Program-made: the position numbers and the translations under genes
Origin: Takakia lepidozioides
Taxonomy: Eukaryota > Streptophyta > Takakiopsida > Takakiales > Takakiaceae
Direction of reading: 5' to 3'
Assembly (NCBI GenBank): GCA_030704615.1
Contig: CM060731.1
Span: 86,036,756 to 86,100,755 of the forward strand
Length of the DNA stretch: 64,000 nucleotides
Shown: positions 1 to 11,243 of the stretch, one piece after another
Numbering within the stretch: the first letter of the stretch is position 1
How the letters are laid out: each line of letters opens with the position of its first letter
The notes under the pieces: model-generated
Database searches by the model: none
What the model saw: only the letters and a program-made list of their open reading frames with translations
Told to the model about the DNA's origin: nothing

Positions 1-804
1 TGCCTTTACTTTTAACCCAGCTGCACGTAACCTGCACAGAACTCTTCAAAGATCCACCATATGAGCCTCAAAGTTAGAAGAGTACACGTTAATGTCATCC
101 ACATAAACCAGGGCACATTCCCATCGAAGATTACCCAATACCACATCCATTAGCCGCTGAAAGGTTGTAGTGGCGTTGCAAAGCCCAAAAGGCATGGTTT
201 TGAACTGGAACATTCCCATTTTGCATGTAAAGGGAGTCTTTTCCTTGGCAGATTCTGTCAAAGATACTTGCCAAAATCCAACAGCCAAATCCAGCGAAGA
301 AAAGATGGTGGCTCCATTCAACTGATCCAGGGTTTCGTTGATCCGAGGTAAAGGATAAACATCCTTCTTTGTCAAAGCATTAAGCCAGCGAAAGTCCACA
401 CAAAACCATGTAGACCCATCTTTTTTGGCAACCAAGACAATTGGACTGGCCCAAGGAGACACAAAAGGCTTAATAACACCTAAATCTAACATCTTCTTAA
501 CCTCTTCTTGCATGATCTTTCTTTCTCTTACACTCTCTCAATATGCATATTGTTTGATAGGGTTACCCTCGGTGACAATATCATGTTTGAGAATAGAGGT
601 TCTGCCTAAATCACGCGACCCTTGACTGAAGACATCTAGATTGTCCTTAATGATGGAAAATACCCGACCCTTCGCTTCTTCTGTCAAGCCAGAGCCTATC
701 TTGACATCACTGAGGACAGCAAAAAAATGGGCTTCTTGTTCCTTAGTGAGTGGTCGTACCTTGGATGCAGGAACAGATTGGGATAATAGGACTAATTGAT
801 CCAC
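1..804 (-). pseudogene. Ty3/gypsy reverse transcriptase fragment
   Basis: This is the reverse transcriptase part of a gypsy-type LTR retrotransposon, which copies element RNA into DNA. Read on the minus strand, the upstream half (804-538) is the region just before the polymerase. The half from 513 to 46 has the finger and palm motifs: SPWASPIVLVAKKDG, the first catalytic aspartate in SSLDLAVGFWQ, MPFGLCNA and the YVDD catalytic box near 95-106. Beyond 46 the homology continues to the window edge (RVLCRLRAAGLK) after an in-frame TAG. The two halves are also out of frame near 520-540. RNase H and integrase would lie outside the window. The family call is secure from the motif order; the copy is dead. 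Confidence 0.9.
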
Positions 805-2281
805 TGGTCATCAAGCAACCCAAGATCTTGTAAGGTTAGAGCACTCTGAATTTCTGAAACATCATCTAGTGCTATTGCAGAAAGACGTGCTATCACCTGG
901 CCTTTTCGAATGCGAATGGGGATCCTTTCAGGATTAGCTGTAGTGTGAAAAAAAAGGGGCATAAATCCCCTTCTAAGAGTTAATTTCCATACTGGTCATA
1001 GACCAGCAGATCATGTTACTTCCCCATAGCTCACACCTGCTGGTTCTTTCTATGACTAAACCCTATTTATTTACTCTAATTCTGTTTATGACCAGAGACT
1101 GTATACCCTTGTCCACGCCGCAGCAGAAGAGAATACATGGACAGGGCTGAGGTTATCTAAATTGTTTTGGGGTTCTTTTAATGAACGGATTCACCACATA
1201 TGCCAGGGTTCCTTTTATGATGTTTCAACACACATATCATCACAGAGTTAGGGTTATCCATCTCCATGAGAGGTGTTCACTTGCTAATATTTGTATAACT
1301 GATCCACCGGATATAGATCAGCTTTAGTGAGAGTTCAGTACAACTATCTTGTATCCTTTGTGGTTACTATTCAAGTCAGCCAACTCAAGGTTTTTCCAGA
1401 TATGACCTCACCATGAAATCCCACCATTTCCCCTTTTACCAAGCAGCTCTCATCATCTTTCACTCTGTTTTATCTTCTCTCTGATGAGCAGTCTTGAATA
1501 AGAATCGCTAAGTCCACAAAGACATCCAGGGTGCTGGATTTTTTGCAATCAACTCATGGTATTTCCACTCACTTACTTGATGCCTTCCCCATTCCCATTT
1601 TACTGAGTGGCTCTACCATCCATCCCTTTTCTCTTCTCACTACCACCCAACACACATGCAATCATCTGTGCATTCTTACTACATGCTGATGCAGAGTCAT
1701 CAGAGCCTGATTATCCAAGTGGTGTATCCTGCAGATGTCATCATAGGAATTCAGAGTATGTACATTCTATACTCTACCCTAAAACAGACTCCTTCTCATT
1801 TTGTTACGACACTTCTATCCTTGATTACTCACTCTTATGTAAGGCAACTCTTATTCTCTCCCCGTCCTCTAGGAAGCCTATTGCCATTGGATGGACTTGA
1901 TACGGGAGTACATTAATGTCTCTGTGACTAAATGCCGGCCTTGTGACCTCGTGTCCTTGTTTGTTTCGACCTGAAGCGCTTGGCTCCAGGTAAGGTAGTG
2001 CATTGGATTTAGTTGGAAAGCTTAGGGCATTTCCCTCTTTAGAATATGCCTACACGGGCCATTCCCTGCAACTCCCTGGAGTGTGATCTCTGAATGGTAA
2101 CAAGCGGACCCCTACCGCTTGGGGGCAGCCCCTCCGCCCAAATTGGGCAGTCGTATGCTCTGTATAGCATACTCGACACTTGGGCTCGGGTTGGTTCATG
2201 TGCTTAAACTTATAGCCTGCGAGACCAATCAAAATTTTAGCTCCTATCAACATCAACACTCCCCAGGGTGATTCCTGGGAA
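805..2281. other. Intergenic; probable 5' leader of the LINE
   Basis: I see no gene here. The first 150 bases continue the gypsy fragment weakly (the frame before position 804). The stretch 2040-2281 lies directly before the LINE reading frame and may be its 5' leader. No LTR ends, tRNA or long frame are recognisable. Confidence 0.4.
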
Positions 2282-3823
2282 TTGGTTACTTATGCCAAAT
2301 CTAGGGCTTCATGTATAGTTTTTGGGGTGAATCCCAGGATGGACGATGTGTCCTTTAAAACTACATGCTCTAGCTTAGGCTTGGATTTCATGGCTAATGG
2401 TTCCATCTCGAGACTTGATAACAGGGGTACGTTGAAGGTTGCAATGACCAAAAGTGCTTCTAATAGAGTCCCACATCAATTCAATCTCAAAGAAGTTCGT
2501 ACCTTGACTGGCTGGAGAGCGGTCTTAGACATTGGTGATTCAATGGGGCACTCTAGGAAGACAACCAAGGGCAAGGACTTCAACTTGAGAGTTTCTAATC
2601 GGTTTGATGCTTTGAATGAGGTTGAATCCAAACAGCCAGAAGGACAAGATGCCCCTAAGTGTACAGAACCTGAACGTCCTGAATCTGAAGGATTTGGTAC
2701 TCTGAATGGTTTACCAATCCTCAAGGTTTACACAAGACGAACAAATTCTATACACGGGGTAATTGTCCCCAAGCCGTCAGATGGACAATCTGTCCCTAAG
2801 TGTGTAGAGCCTGAACGTCGTGTAACTGAAGGATTTGGTACTCTAAATGGTTTACCAATCCTCAAAGTCTACACAAGACGAGCAAAATCTACACACGGGG
2901 TAATTGTCCCCAAGCAGTCTGACGGACAATATACCCCTAAGTGTGCGGAGCCTGTGCGTCGTGTAACTGAAGGATGTACCCTGAATGGTTTACCAATTCT
3001 CAAAGTTTACACAAGACGAGCAAAATCTACACATGGGGTAACTGTCCCCCCTTTGCAGAACGGTTGGCCGTCCAGGAGCAATCACAAGCTACCTAGACGA
3101 CAAACAATTCACATGCAAAGGGCTGGCTTGCGGCTGGCCACTTTCAACTTCTCAGGGCTTACTAACCAAAGGAAACAACTCGAAGTGGGACAAGTCCTTC
3201 GGACTAATGATATTCATATCTGTGCTGGGCAAGAAACATGGGAAACATTGGATAAACTGGTTGGAGATGTGAATGGTTATAAATGGGCAGGTAGGATGTG
3301 TACTCTCAAGGCAGCCTCTGCCAAACGCGGTCAAAAAGGGGTTGGATTCTTTGTCCGTGATTTCTTGTTTGATAATTGTGAAATTATCAACAAGGGTTTG
3401 AGGTACGAGCATAGTATCTGGCTAAAACTGAATCTGAAGGGCGGCATGAGTACGAAGGACCTCTTTGTGGGTTGTGTTTACATGCCCACAGAGGGGACCC
3501 TTAGTGCTGACGCAGACAAAGCCTTCGAAGATGTAAAGCTGGACTGTGCTTCGTTCCTTGCCAAAGGTCAGGTAGTGCTATTGGGTGACTTCAATGCCCG
3601 GGTGGGCAAAGGGCTCCATCAGGACGATATCATTGGGCCTTTTGGTGAGGACGAGCTGAATTGTAATGGTAGACGGTTAATTAACTGTCTGGAAGAGCTT
3701 CAGCTTTTGACCTTGAATAACAGGACAAGAGGTGACCAAGTGCAGTGGACTCGTGAGAAATCCCAAGCTGGGGAACGTTCCATTGTGGACTATATCATAA
3801 TGGACAAAAATTTGTTTCCCTAG
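2282..3823 (+). pseudogene. LINE N-terminal repeats and endonuclease
   Basis: An open frame of 513 codons. Residues 1-115 are unassigned. Residues about 120-265 hold three copies of a 47-residue repeat centred on GTLNGLPILKVYTRR. Residues 280-513 are an exonuclease-endonuclease-phosphatase domain, which nicks target DNA for target-primed reverse transcription. Landmarks are LRLATFNFSGL (start of the fold), GQETW (the metal-binding Glu position), VVLLGDFNARVG and SIVDYIIMD. The normal terminal SDH motif is present at about 3867 (GTSDHFLVW), but after a TAG at 3821-3823 in the same frame, so the domain is interrupted at its last strand. The frame is open to 2282, but the true start is not marked by any clear signal. 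Confidence 0.85.
2640..3060 (+). repeat. Three tandem 141-bp (47-codon) repeats in LINE ORF
   Basis: Units begin near 2690, 2831 and 2972 with GGATTTGGTAC or a close form (the third has a short deletion). Each unit contains ACCAATCCTCAAGGTTTACA-like sequence and the end CACGGGGTAATTGTCCCC. The period is a multiple of three, so the protein repeats too. Confidence 0.85.
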
Positions 3824-3921
3824 TGTGCCAATGTGTTGATCAACATAACTGATATTGGTACCTCTGACCACTTCCTGGTTTGGACTGAGATCAAAGGTGT
3901 TTTCCCAACACCAAGAGATCT

Positions 3922-6073
3922 GTGAAATGTTCGATTCGGAAGTGGCGCATAGAAAAATTCCATAATGAGGAGGTCAAGGCTGAATACGTCCAGGCCTTGC
4001 AAGAGGCTCTCCCTCACTTTGTCCAATCGCTCCAAGAACTTCAGTCTCGCTCTGACAACGCAAGAAATGAAGTCGAAAGAGCAGTGGACTCTTGGGAGAG
4101 TTTCGTTTCCTCCGTGGCTGACAAGATCATTGGGAGGAAACTAATTGTCTGCGGTAGAGCTGTTAATTGGTGGACCAATGAGATCAAACTCAAGATAGCT
4201 GAGAGACGAGCCCTCTATAAAGAGTGCTGCAATTTGAAAACCAACAGAGAATTGTGGGCGAGGTACTACCAGCTCCGTAAAGATATCAATCAGCTTGTTA
4301 GGTCTCAGAAGAAATTATAATGGGATAAGTTATACAGTGAAATAAACTCAAACCACCATGGTGGTAATGACAAGAAATTATGGTTGGCCCTTCAACGTTT
4401 GTACAAGCCTAAAAACGGTCAGCAAGTACAAGAGCTGAAGACTACTAAAGGTGCAGTGGTGACTTCATCAGTTGACATTGTCAAAACCTTTGAAAATCAC
4501 TACAGTATCCTTGGCAGAACTTCTAGGTCTAATAGTGAGGGGTCTTCTGCTGAATGGAGGGACACAGTTGGAAAAACTGTTCCTATGATTCAAAACAGCC
4601 CTGATGAACTGGAGTATATTTCAATGGCTTATAACGCTCCCATTAGTTCTTTTGAGATTGTGGAAGCAATTGAACATTTAAATGGATATAAAGCTGGTGG
4701 ACCCGATGGTATTGTCAACGACCTTATCAAGCACGGTGGCGATCCCATGATAGAGGCCCTAGTTCTCCTCTTTAACCTTATCTGGAAGACTGAAATGATC
4801 CCTTTCGCTGGCGACAGGGGGTCATTGTCAATCTATACAAGAAGGGTGACAGAGAAGAACCGGGGAACTACCGTGGCATCACGCTCCTCAATGTTGTTGG
4901 CAAGACATTCTGCAGAGTTATAAGTACTTGTCTCAAGGTTGATCTGGAGTCTAGAGGTTGTTTCCACGAAGGCCAAGCTGGCTTTCGGCGAAACAGGGGC
5001 TGTGTGGATCATATCTTCAGTCTAAGCCAGATTATTCAGGGAAGGAAAAAAGAAGGGAAACCCACTTATGTTTTTTTCTGGATGTCAAAAAGGCTTATGA
5101 CACAGTGTGGAGAGATGGCCTATGGTTCCGCCTCTGGTCTTGTGGGATCAAGGGAAAGATGTGGAGAGTTGTCCACAACTTGTATGCTCACACCAAAAGC
5201 TATGTCACTGTTAACGGACAGAAGTCCAACTCTTTTGACATAGACCAAGGTGTAGCTCAAGGATGTACTCTCTCCCCTCTGCTCTTCAATGTTTTCATCA
5301 ATCAACTCCTCGAGGATGTGGAAAGTGAGGGATTTGGGTTAAGGGTGGGTGATACCACCATACCAGCCCTTATGTTTGCGGATGACTTCGCAGGCATAGG
5401 GGAGACTCCAACCAATCTCCAGGAGTTGATTGATTGCGCGAAGAGATACTTTGATCTTTGGGGGCTAGAGGCTAATGTCAGCAAATGTGCAGTGGTAGCA
5501 TTCAACGACAGAGGAGAGGAGGAAGTGATCTTAAGTGGCAGTGGGGTAGCCAAGAGATCCCGGTCCATGGAGCCATCCTATTGTTTAATTTTTTCATCCA
5601 TAAATGGATGTCATTGGGATGAGTTACCTGGGCGTTGAGTTTTCCTCCAATTGTAATTGGGATGCACATATCCGGAAAGTTGTTCAAACTGGCAAGGGCA
5701 AAGCTCTGGGGCTCACTAAATTTTTCCACTGCAGAGGGGTCAACTCTGAGGTTACGAAAACCATGCTTTGTCGCGTTATTTAGACCTGCCTTGGAGTACG
5801 GATCTGCTATATGGGTTGATAACTCCAACCAGGCTAAGTCTCTAGAATCCATTCAAGTGGGGGTGCTTAAGGAGTGTATGTCAGCATGCTCCAAAACAGC
5901 CAATGTGGCTGTTCGGGGTGAATTTGGCATTCCATCCTTAACCTCCCGACGAGATGAATTCAAGGTCAGATGGTGGGGTCAGCTGCAACATATGCCCAAC
6001 ACCAGATATCCTAAGTTAATCGACTCTATATCTTGGAAACAGGACCGCCCTGTCAGACAGGCTAAGTCCTGGC
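3922..6073 (+). pseudogene. LINE reverse transcriptase and connector
   Basis: This is the polymerase half of the same LINE. 3922-4320 is the linker after the endonuclease. 4384-4850 holds the N-terminal polymerase motif GYKAGGPDGIVNDLIK. A frameshift near 4810 moves the frame into YKKGDREEPGNYRGITLLN. 4958-5640 carries GQAGFRRNRGCVDHI, the catalytic aspartate in FLDVKKAYDTVW, GVAQGCTLSPLLFN and the catalytic FADD box (FADDFAGIG, about 5377-5403). 5635-6073 is the thumb and C-terminal region (FRPALEYGSAIW). A TAA at 4318-4320 and at least two frameshifts (about 4810 and 5070-5090) disable it. Confidence 0.9.
6066..6073 (+). repeat. Left target-site duplication of Element 1 (GTCCTGGC)
   Basis: The octamer GTCCTGGC sits directly before the element end GAGGTAGCC. 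It recurs at 18265-18272 directly after the other end. The bases on either side differ, so the duplication is exactly 8 bp, within the 8-11 bp usual for MULEs. Confidence 0.93.
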
Positions 6074-6175
6074 GAGGTAGCCTATACTATATGCGCACAC
6101 AAATGCATGCATATGGAGGAATGTATGCGTGCATACAAATTTTAGATATGCATAGGAACAATTTTATATGCACAA
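6074..6175 (+). repeat. Left terminal inverted repeat and subterminal region of Element 1
   Basis: The terminus GAGGTAGCCTATACTATATG is followed by repeated ATGCATGCATATG, GCGTGCATAC and ATATGCATAGG words. The opposite end (18264 inward) has GTGCATGCATGCACG and TATGCACACATTG. The strictly matching terminal repeat is short (about 20 bp, imperfect). Confidence 0.75.
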
Positions 6176-6584
6176 CACTTAAATAAGGGTACAAAAAAAA
6201 AAAAAAAAAAAATTGTGATTCATCCAATCTTAGGGTCCATAGTCAAAATTTCAAAGGATGGAATAAGAATATTCTATATAGAATATTCCATATTCATTGT
6301 ATTATTATTCCACATGGGTGAGTGTAGGAATGGGAGAGGAACATGTTGCTTTGATGGCTTTCCAACATGAGAAAAAAGGTCGAAAAATTAAAAAGTGACG
6401 AGGCACGGCTCTTTGTTAGATACAAATGGTGAAGGTACGGGCTCTTCCAATGGTGGGAGTCTAGTTTGAAGTTCAGAATGGAGCAATGCTAAGGGAATGC
6501 TAGGGAGCTTGACAATGTGATGGAGATGGTCCGCCTGCGCATTTGGGTAGTAAATGGCGATGGCCCGCAAGGGAATTCAATTTT

Positions 6585-6665
6585 ACAAAAAAACTATTGA
6601 TTGGTAATCGAACCCGCAATCTCATAACTTAAAAAACATAATCCTTACCAAACCACCACCCATTT
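6585..6665 (-). repeat. tRNA-derived SINE-like remnant
   Basis: On the minus strand the order is TGGTTTGGTAAGG (A-box-like), about 30 bases, then GCGGGTTCGATTACC (B-box-like). This is the spacing of a tRNA-type RNA polymerase III promoter. There is no full tRNA fold and no anticodon arm, so it is called a SINE remnant, not a tRNA gene. Confidence 0.4.
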
Positions 6666-6734
6666 AATCTTGTTACATAGGTTTTGCAGTATCTATATAT
6701 CTATCTTCTGAAACATTTTTATTTTACAAAAACA

Positions 6735-6835
6735 TAATGTCCATCAGAGATAGAACCCACAACCTATCGGGTATCAAGCCTAGTTCATACCACTACACTA
6801 CCCATTCAAACTTGAAACACCAATGAAATGAAACA
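6735..6835 (-). repeat. Second tRNA-derived SINE-like remnant
   Basis: On the minus strand TAGTGTAGTGGTATGAAC (A-box-like) is followed about 25 bases later by TTGTGGGTTCTATCTC (B-box-like). It has the same polarity as the remnant at 6585-6665 and is about 130 bp from it. Confidence 0.4.
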
Positions 6836-8177
6836 CTAATGAGATAAAGATAGTCACCCTGTGTGTACATAACATGCCACAATACTCATAAGGGTTGATC
6901 TTACTAATGATGAAATTTGATAGTGCTGAAGTGCATGTCGAACTTGCATTCAGGTAAAGGGATCTATGAAATGCAGTAGAGATCTATGTACAAACTATTA
7001 CATAGATAAATCAAATGACAGGAAGATAACATGAAATCTGATTTCAACACCATGTCATTTGCCCCATTTGTTTTACCTTACACTAGAGAGAAATACATGT
7101 ATCATAAAAAATAACAAAAAATTCGGACTGACAATGAGGACAATGTATTGTATTTGTAATTTCTAATTACCTACATAACATCATCAGCTGATACTTCATC
7201 ATCCGTGTCATAAGCCTGTGATTCAGAGGCAACAACTGATCATTGGAAAGACCTACATCACGTTGTTGATGTATTGAATGCAAAGCTTGGGACTCGGCAT
7301 ACGAAGGTAGATAAAACGATGAAAGAGGACTTTGGGGTAGACTATCGTAGATGGTCCGCACAATCCCATCACTGCATCACACATACATGTATACTTATAT
7401 TAACAAATCAAATGGGAATGGTTTGCTTTGCAAATAATATAGAGATTGCAACAAAGGGAATGGAGGCGAGACATACTCACTAGGAAGTACTGCCGAGATG
7501 AAGACCAAGCTTGTGCGCCACCTTAGGAGCGGGGGGTTCCAACAAACTCACAGGACGTTGAATGGTTGGAGTTACCACAGATGAAACCAAAACGGGTTGA
7601 GTATTTTGAAGTGCAGAGAGACGTGCTGCATACAACGTCTGGTCCCCCTCAAGACCAAATACGACGTCCAGACTCGCGGGCAGCAATAAATGTAGAACCT
7701 ACAGGAAAAAAACATGCAATGATGATATTATATCGGATAACAGTTAATGATCATGAATCAGCTCAGAAGATTTTAATTACAAAATGGAGACCAATGCAAA
7801 CCTGTGCCAGCTGTGAGATCTAAAATGCGGGAGCCAGGAGGTGAGCATGTCTCCAACAACACTTGCATGAAGGCGGGACTACGGTCTCGTGCACCCCTCC
7901 AGGCTTGTTGAGGAGCTTGCATGGGTAGTGCAACATCTGGAATGTGGTTGTAGATGGCATCCAACTCAACAGGGTCTGCAAGGGGGTCCACAACTTTGCC
8001 AGACTCACGCAGTTTGAATAGTCCTCCTTGCTTGGTGAGGACATGGGCATGGAAGATCATGGTCTGTTAGACGTGCCATTTCCACAAAAACAGTGCACCC
8101 GGATGGTTTAATAATATGTATGAGAGTAGGAAGATGAAACATCAAACAATGAGATATTGAAGAGGGATGATTTTTAC

Positions 8178-8513
8178 CTTTTCTGTCTGAGTGTGTAGAG
8201 GGGTGGTATTGATGCAAGTGTATTTCCTTGATAATACGGAAATAGAGCTGCCCCTGGAGTAAGAAAAGAGCTCCAATGCAAAAGAATCATCGGAGCCCTG
8301 CAAGAACACCAAGCATCCATTGTCATCCAACAGGTCATTAGCAATGGAGAATGCATACTCCCAATACCGTTTATCAAAAGCATTCCAGGGAGGAACCTGT
8401 ACACCATCCAAACAACCCTGTACAGACATTCCTGTTGGGCAGTCCACAATGATCATGTCCACAGCCACAGGCACGCTTTTTCCATCCACAACACTAGACC
8501 AAGTTCCTGGCAA
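8178..8513 (-). other. Methyltransferase motif IV exon of copy 1
   Basis: VDMIIVDCPTGMSVQG holds the catalytic loop position, followed by KRYWEYAFSIANDLLDDNG and CLVFLQGSDDSF, which match the helix and the strand with Gly of motifs V-VI. The usual tetrapeptide is DPPY, DPPW or SPPY; here it reads DCPT. Either it is a divergent catalytic loop or it has lost catalysis. The corresponding part of copy 2 is deleted, so the window gives no second opinion. Confidence 0.7.
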
Positions 8514-10599
8514 CTGCAAACAACATACAGAAAATATAGGAGTCAATAACCGGATGATGAGGATATAAAAACATCGAAGAATTCCTTACATTCAAGTTTG
8601 TTTGTTGGGGGAAACTCACATTTTTTAAGAACTCCATGAGCTCTTTCAAGGTCGCATCAGGAGATGTACTTGAGGCCTCCACCATATCAATGAAATGAGT
8701 AGGCATGATCTTCATGCGTTACATGCTAGGTGCACCACCAGAAAATGACACTGCACTGTAAGGATGTTCGCCTGCCTTTGGCTTGTTTCCTCGAGTAGTA
8801 GGTGCAGGCACTACAACCAACTGATTTGAAGGATGTGAAGAACTACCAATAGGACCAGCAATAGAAGCCACACCTGCATTGGGGGCCACACCTGCATTGA
8901 CATCCGCACCTTTTCTTTTTCGTGATTTGCGTTTTGGTACACCCACAACGGCAGGGACCACTTGGGCTACAGCGTCAGCGGCCTGTGTAGCAATCTGTTC
9001 TACATGCTCCAGATCAAGAACATGGACTTCAGTGGAGATACCCCCTTCATCACTCACTGACTGCCTGCGAACACATTCCTTATGAAGTCCCATTTCTGCA
9101 TAGGGGATAGTACCCTTGGGCATATCCAAATACCAACCCCCCCCTTCCCGGTGTTCCACACCCCAATCTTCCTCAATTGCAGGTGTGTACATGGAAGCTT
9201 GTTGAGCACCAAACTTCCAGGCCATCAGAAACTTGGGCTCAGCCTTAAGTCGATCACTCGGTACAAGCACAAATCTCATGTACCTAAAATACAAACACAT
9301 TCAAAGTTATTGTGGAGACAAATATTTATGCAACCTGTTCAACAATTGAACAAGCACATTAAGAAACATGTATATCCCAATGTACCAGAAAAATACTTGA
9401 AGCATAGACATTTTTGACTTACAAGGTGTATACACTATCCATGTACAATGCAATGGAAAGTACCTGAATAAAATCCGTCTCACCACCTTCTCCCCACCTG
9501 TTTGTTGTTCCCAATCATTGCCTCTGAATGGCACCTTTGGCAATGAGAACTCTCTATGAAACAACTCATTGAAATGAGTCATCTTCCATGTATCTATGTA
9601 GTCTCCCAGACTCTCACTCTCTCCTTCCTCCAAGGCAACATGAAATTGGCCAAGCTGAGTGGTGTACAAGGCAAACTGAGCCAAAGCAACCTTGCGAAGC
9701 TGCCAGAAAATACAGTCAGTTAAATAACTATGTTAATGTGTCATCAACAAAATGAATTAATTGCATTGAGAAGATAGTGATTGTATATGTACCTGCCACC
9801 AAAAAGTCCTTCTATTCAGCCAAGGATCAAGTGTTGGCCCACTGATAGGCCCGGGTGGAAAAAAATTACGGTCGTGAAGTGTTTGGTCTCCATTCTATAT
9901 ATGTAGCCATTCCACCTTTTCTTCAGGATCCACCCGGGCGGTAGCAATGTTCACCATTTTCTCTTGGGTCATTTCCTCTGATCCTGCCTTTACACGTGAC
10001 CAATGTAGTTTAAGTTCTTGGAGAAACCCCTCTCCAAGGGTTGGATCAGCAATAGGAAGCAACTTCACAAGCTGACTCTTGTGTTGCTCCCTTGCTTTCA
10101 ATCCAGCCTATCTCATTGTATTTTCAAGGCCCTCTTGACTCTTTGGCCCGTTAGCAAGTTTGTAAGCTTCCCCCGCCATGCGTTGGGCCTCAACAATATC
10201 ATGCTGCCAAAAGAACCAAAACAGTTCATAACATGAACCAGAGGTGAATCTTGTCTATGGATGCAAAGAATGAAACTTGGTTAAGACATGATGTTACCTT
10301 GTACAAAATCTCTGTCATTGCATGGACTGTCAGGTTATACCAAGTCTTTCCTGCTTTCTTGATGCATTCGTCGTATTGCTCTTTCCTCAATACATTCTTC
10401 CATTCAGAGACAGGTGTAAGGCCAATCATATTGACCTTGCAAACCAAGTGCACAAATTTGGATGTAACATGTGCCCTCTCTGTTGCCCTGCACATATAAA
10501 ATATGATCATTTGAAAGAAGATGTGTATATGTACATCCATTGAGCAAGAACATGACAACATTGAACATGAAAGTAAATGAAGAATAGAAAGAAACTCAC

Positions 10600-11219
10600 A
10601 CATTCACTCCATCCATGATAGACCTGAGGGAACCACAATTTTCAATGTCCGCATTGAGCACCCAACTTGTCACACAGACATGTCTTGACAAGTTGGCCCC
10701 ATGAACTTCATTGATATAGGGATACCATGCTTGAAGCCTATGATTCCCATCCCAGACATGAAACATCTTCCCCCGAAGATGATGCAACTTTGGCTTGGAC
10801 TCAAGATACTTCTCAAACTCATCATTGACTGTTTTCCAATGACTATCCCATGTAGAGATGATATCAGGACCTACATCTATAGTAGATCCATCAATCCCCT
10901 CAACAGAAACATAGAATACGGCTGCTCCTAGATGGTATCCAGAATAGAAGTCTCCTCTAAGCTTTAGGATGTCGTTGGCAAGGGCGGGCCTAACAACCTG
11001 CATAGAAATCATGCAACACAATGGAATGTCCATAACTCCATCCTCAATGAGGAGGGACCTGAAAGTTACATTCAGATCTTGTTTCTTTTCCAGAATAATT
11101 GTCTGTTTGGCATCTAGAGAAAGAGGATCACTAGATGTTGTATCCTCTTCATACTCATCTGCCCCCCAATTCCCTGCATCAATGTCGTCAATAATGGTTG
11201 CAAGCGTCCCGGCCTCCAC
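10600..11219 (-). other. ParB/sulfiredoxin-like domain exon of methyltransferase copy 1
   Basis: About 205 codons. IPLCCMISMQVVRPALANDI matches the opening strand (V..L..V/I.P) of ParB-like domains. FHVWDGNHRLQAW matches the DG[N/E][H/R]R..A nucleotide-binding box. Between them is an acidic insert (FEKYLESKPKLHHL). Copy 2 has the same landmarks (VSLQVVRPALPGDI, YVWDGNHRLLAW). In bacteria and phages this domain is often joined to orphan methyltransferases. Whether it binds nucleotide here is unknown. Confidence 0.75.
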
Positions 11220-11243
11220 AGCTTCAGTTGTAGTAGTAATTTC

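Larger units (their letters stand above)
2282..6073 (+). mobile_element. LINE (non-LTR retrotransposon), 5' part, interrupted by Element 1
   Basis: Within a damaged reading frame this part holds an N-terminal region with internal repeats, an AP-type endonuclease, a reverse transcriptase and the start of the C-terminal region. Homology stops exactly at 6073. It resumes at 18273 in the same frame if one copy of the 8-bp GTCCTGGC is removed: codons AAG TCC TGG C at 6065-6073 continue as AG AAG AGA at 18273. Element 1 therefore landed inside an older LINE. There are several stops and frameshifts. Clade not assigned. Confidence 0.92.
6176..7166. other. Noncoding left arm of Element 1
   Basis: It has a 20-base A tract at about 6192-6211, then AT-rich sequence with no coding frame. 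Two SINE-like remnants are described separately. This is downstream of the methyltransferase gene and probably holds its 3' untranslated region. Confidence 0.5.
7167..11243 (-). pseudogene. ParB-like domain / beta-class DNA methyltransferase, copy 1 (Element 1)
   Basis: A multi-exon gene whose product would bind DNA and transfer a methyl group to the exocyclic N of cytosine (N4) or adenine (N6). Exons inferred from GT-AG borders and from alignment to copy 2: 11243-10600, 10487-10298, 10203-9793, 9699-9464, 9283-8620, 8513-8178, 8063-7802, 7698-7485, about 7379-7167. Order: acidic N-terminus; ParB/sulfiredoxin-like domain (VWDGNHRLQAW); helical middle; basic low-complexity stretch (KRKSRKRKG); methyltransferase motif IV (VDCPTG), then motif X/I (ILDLTAGTG) and II/III (GLEGDQTLYAARL). 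IV before I is the beta-class order. Damage: TAG within exon 3 (about 10108), TAG at 9895-9897 where copy 2 has Trp, TAA near 8720, and a 1-base frameshift near 7665. Exon 3 here is continuous where copy 2 has an 85-bp intron. Bacterial ancestry is inferred. Confidence 0.82.

Noticed and set aside
6585-6835. Possible tRNA genes
   Set aside because: Only A- and B-box-like words are present; no cloverleaf or anticodon stem forms, so they were listed as SINE-like remnants.
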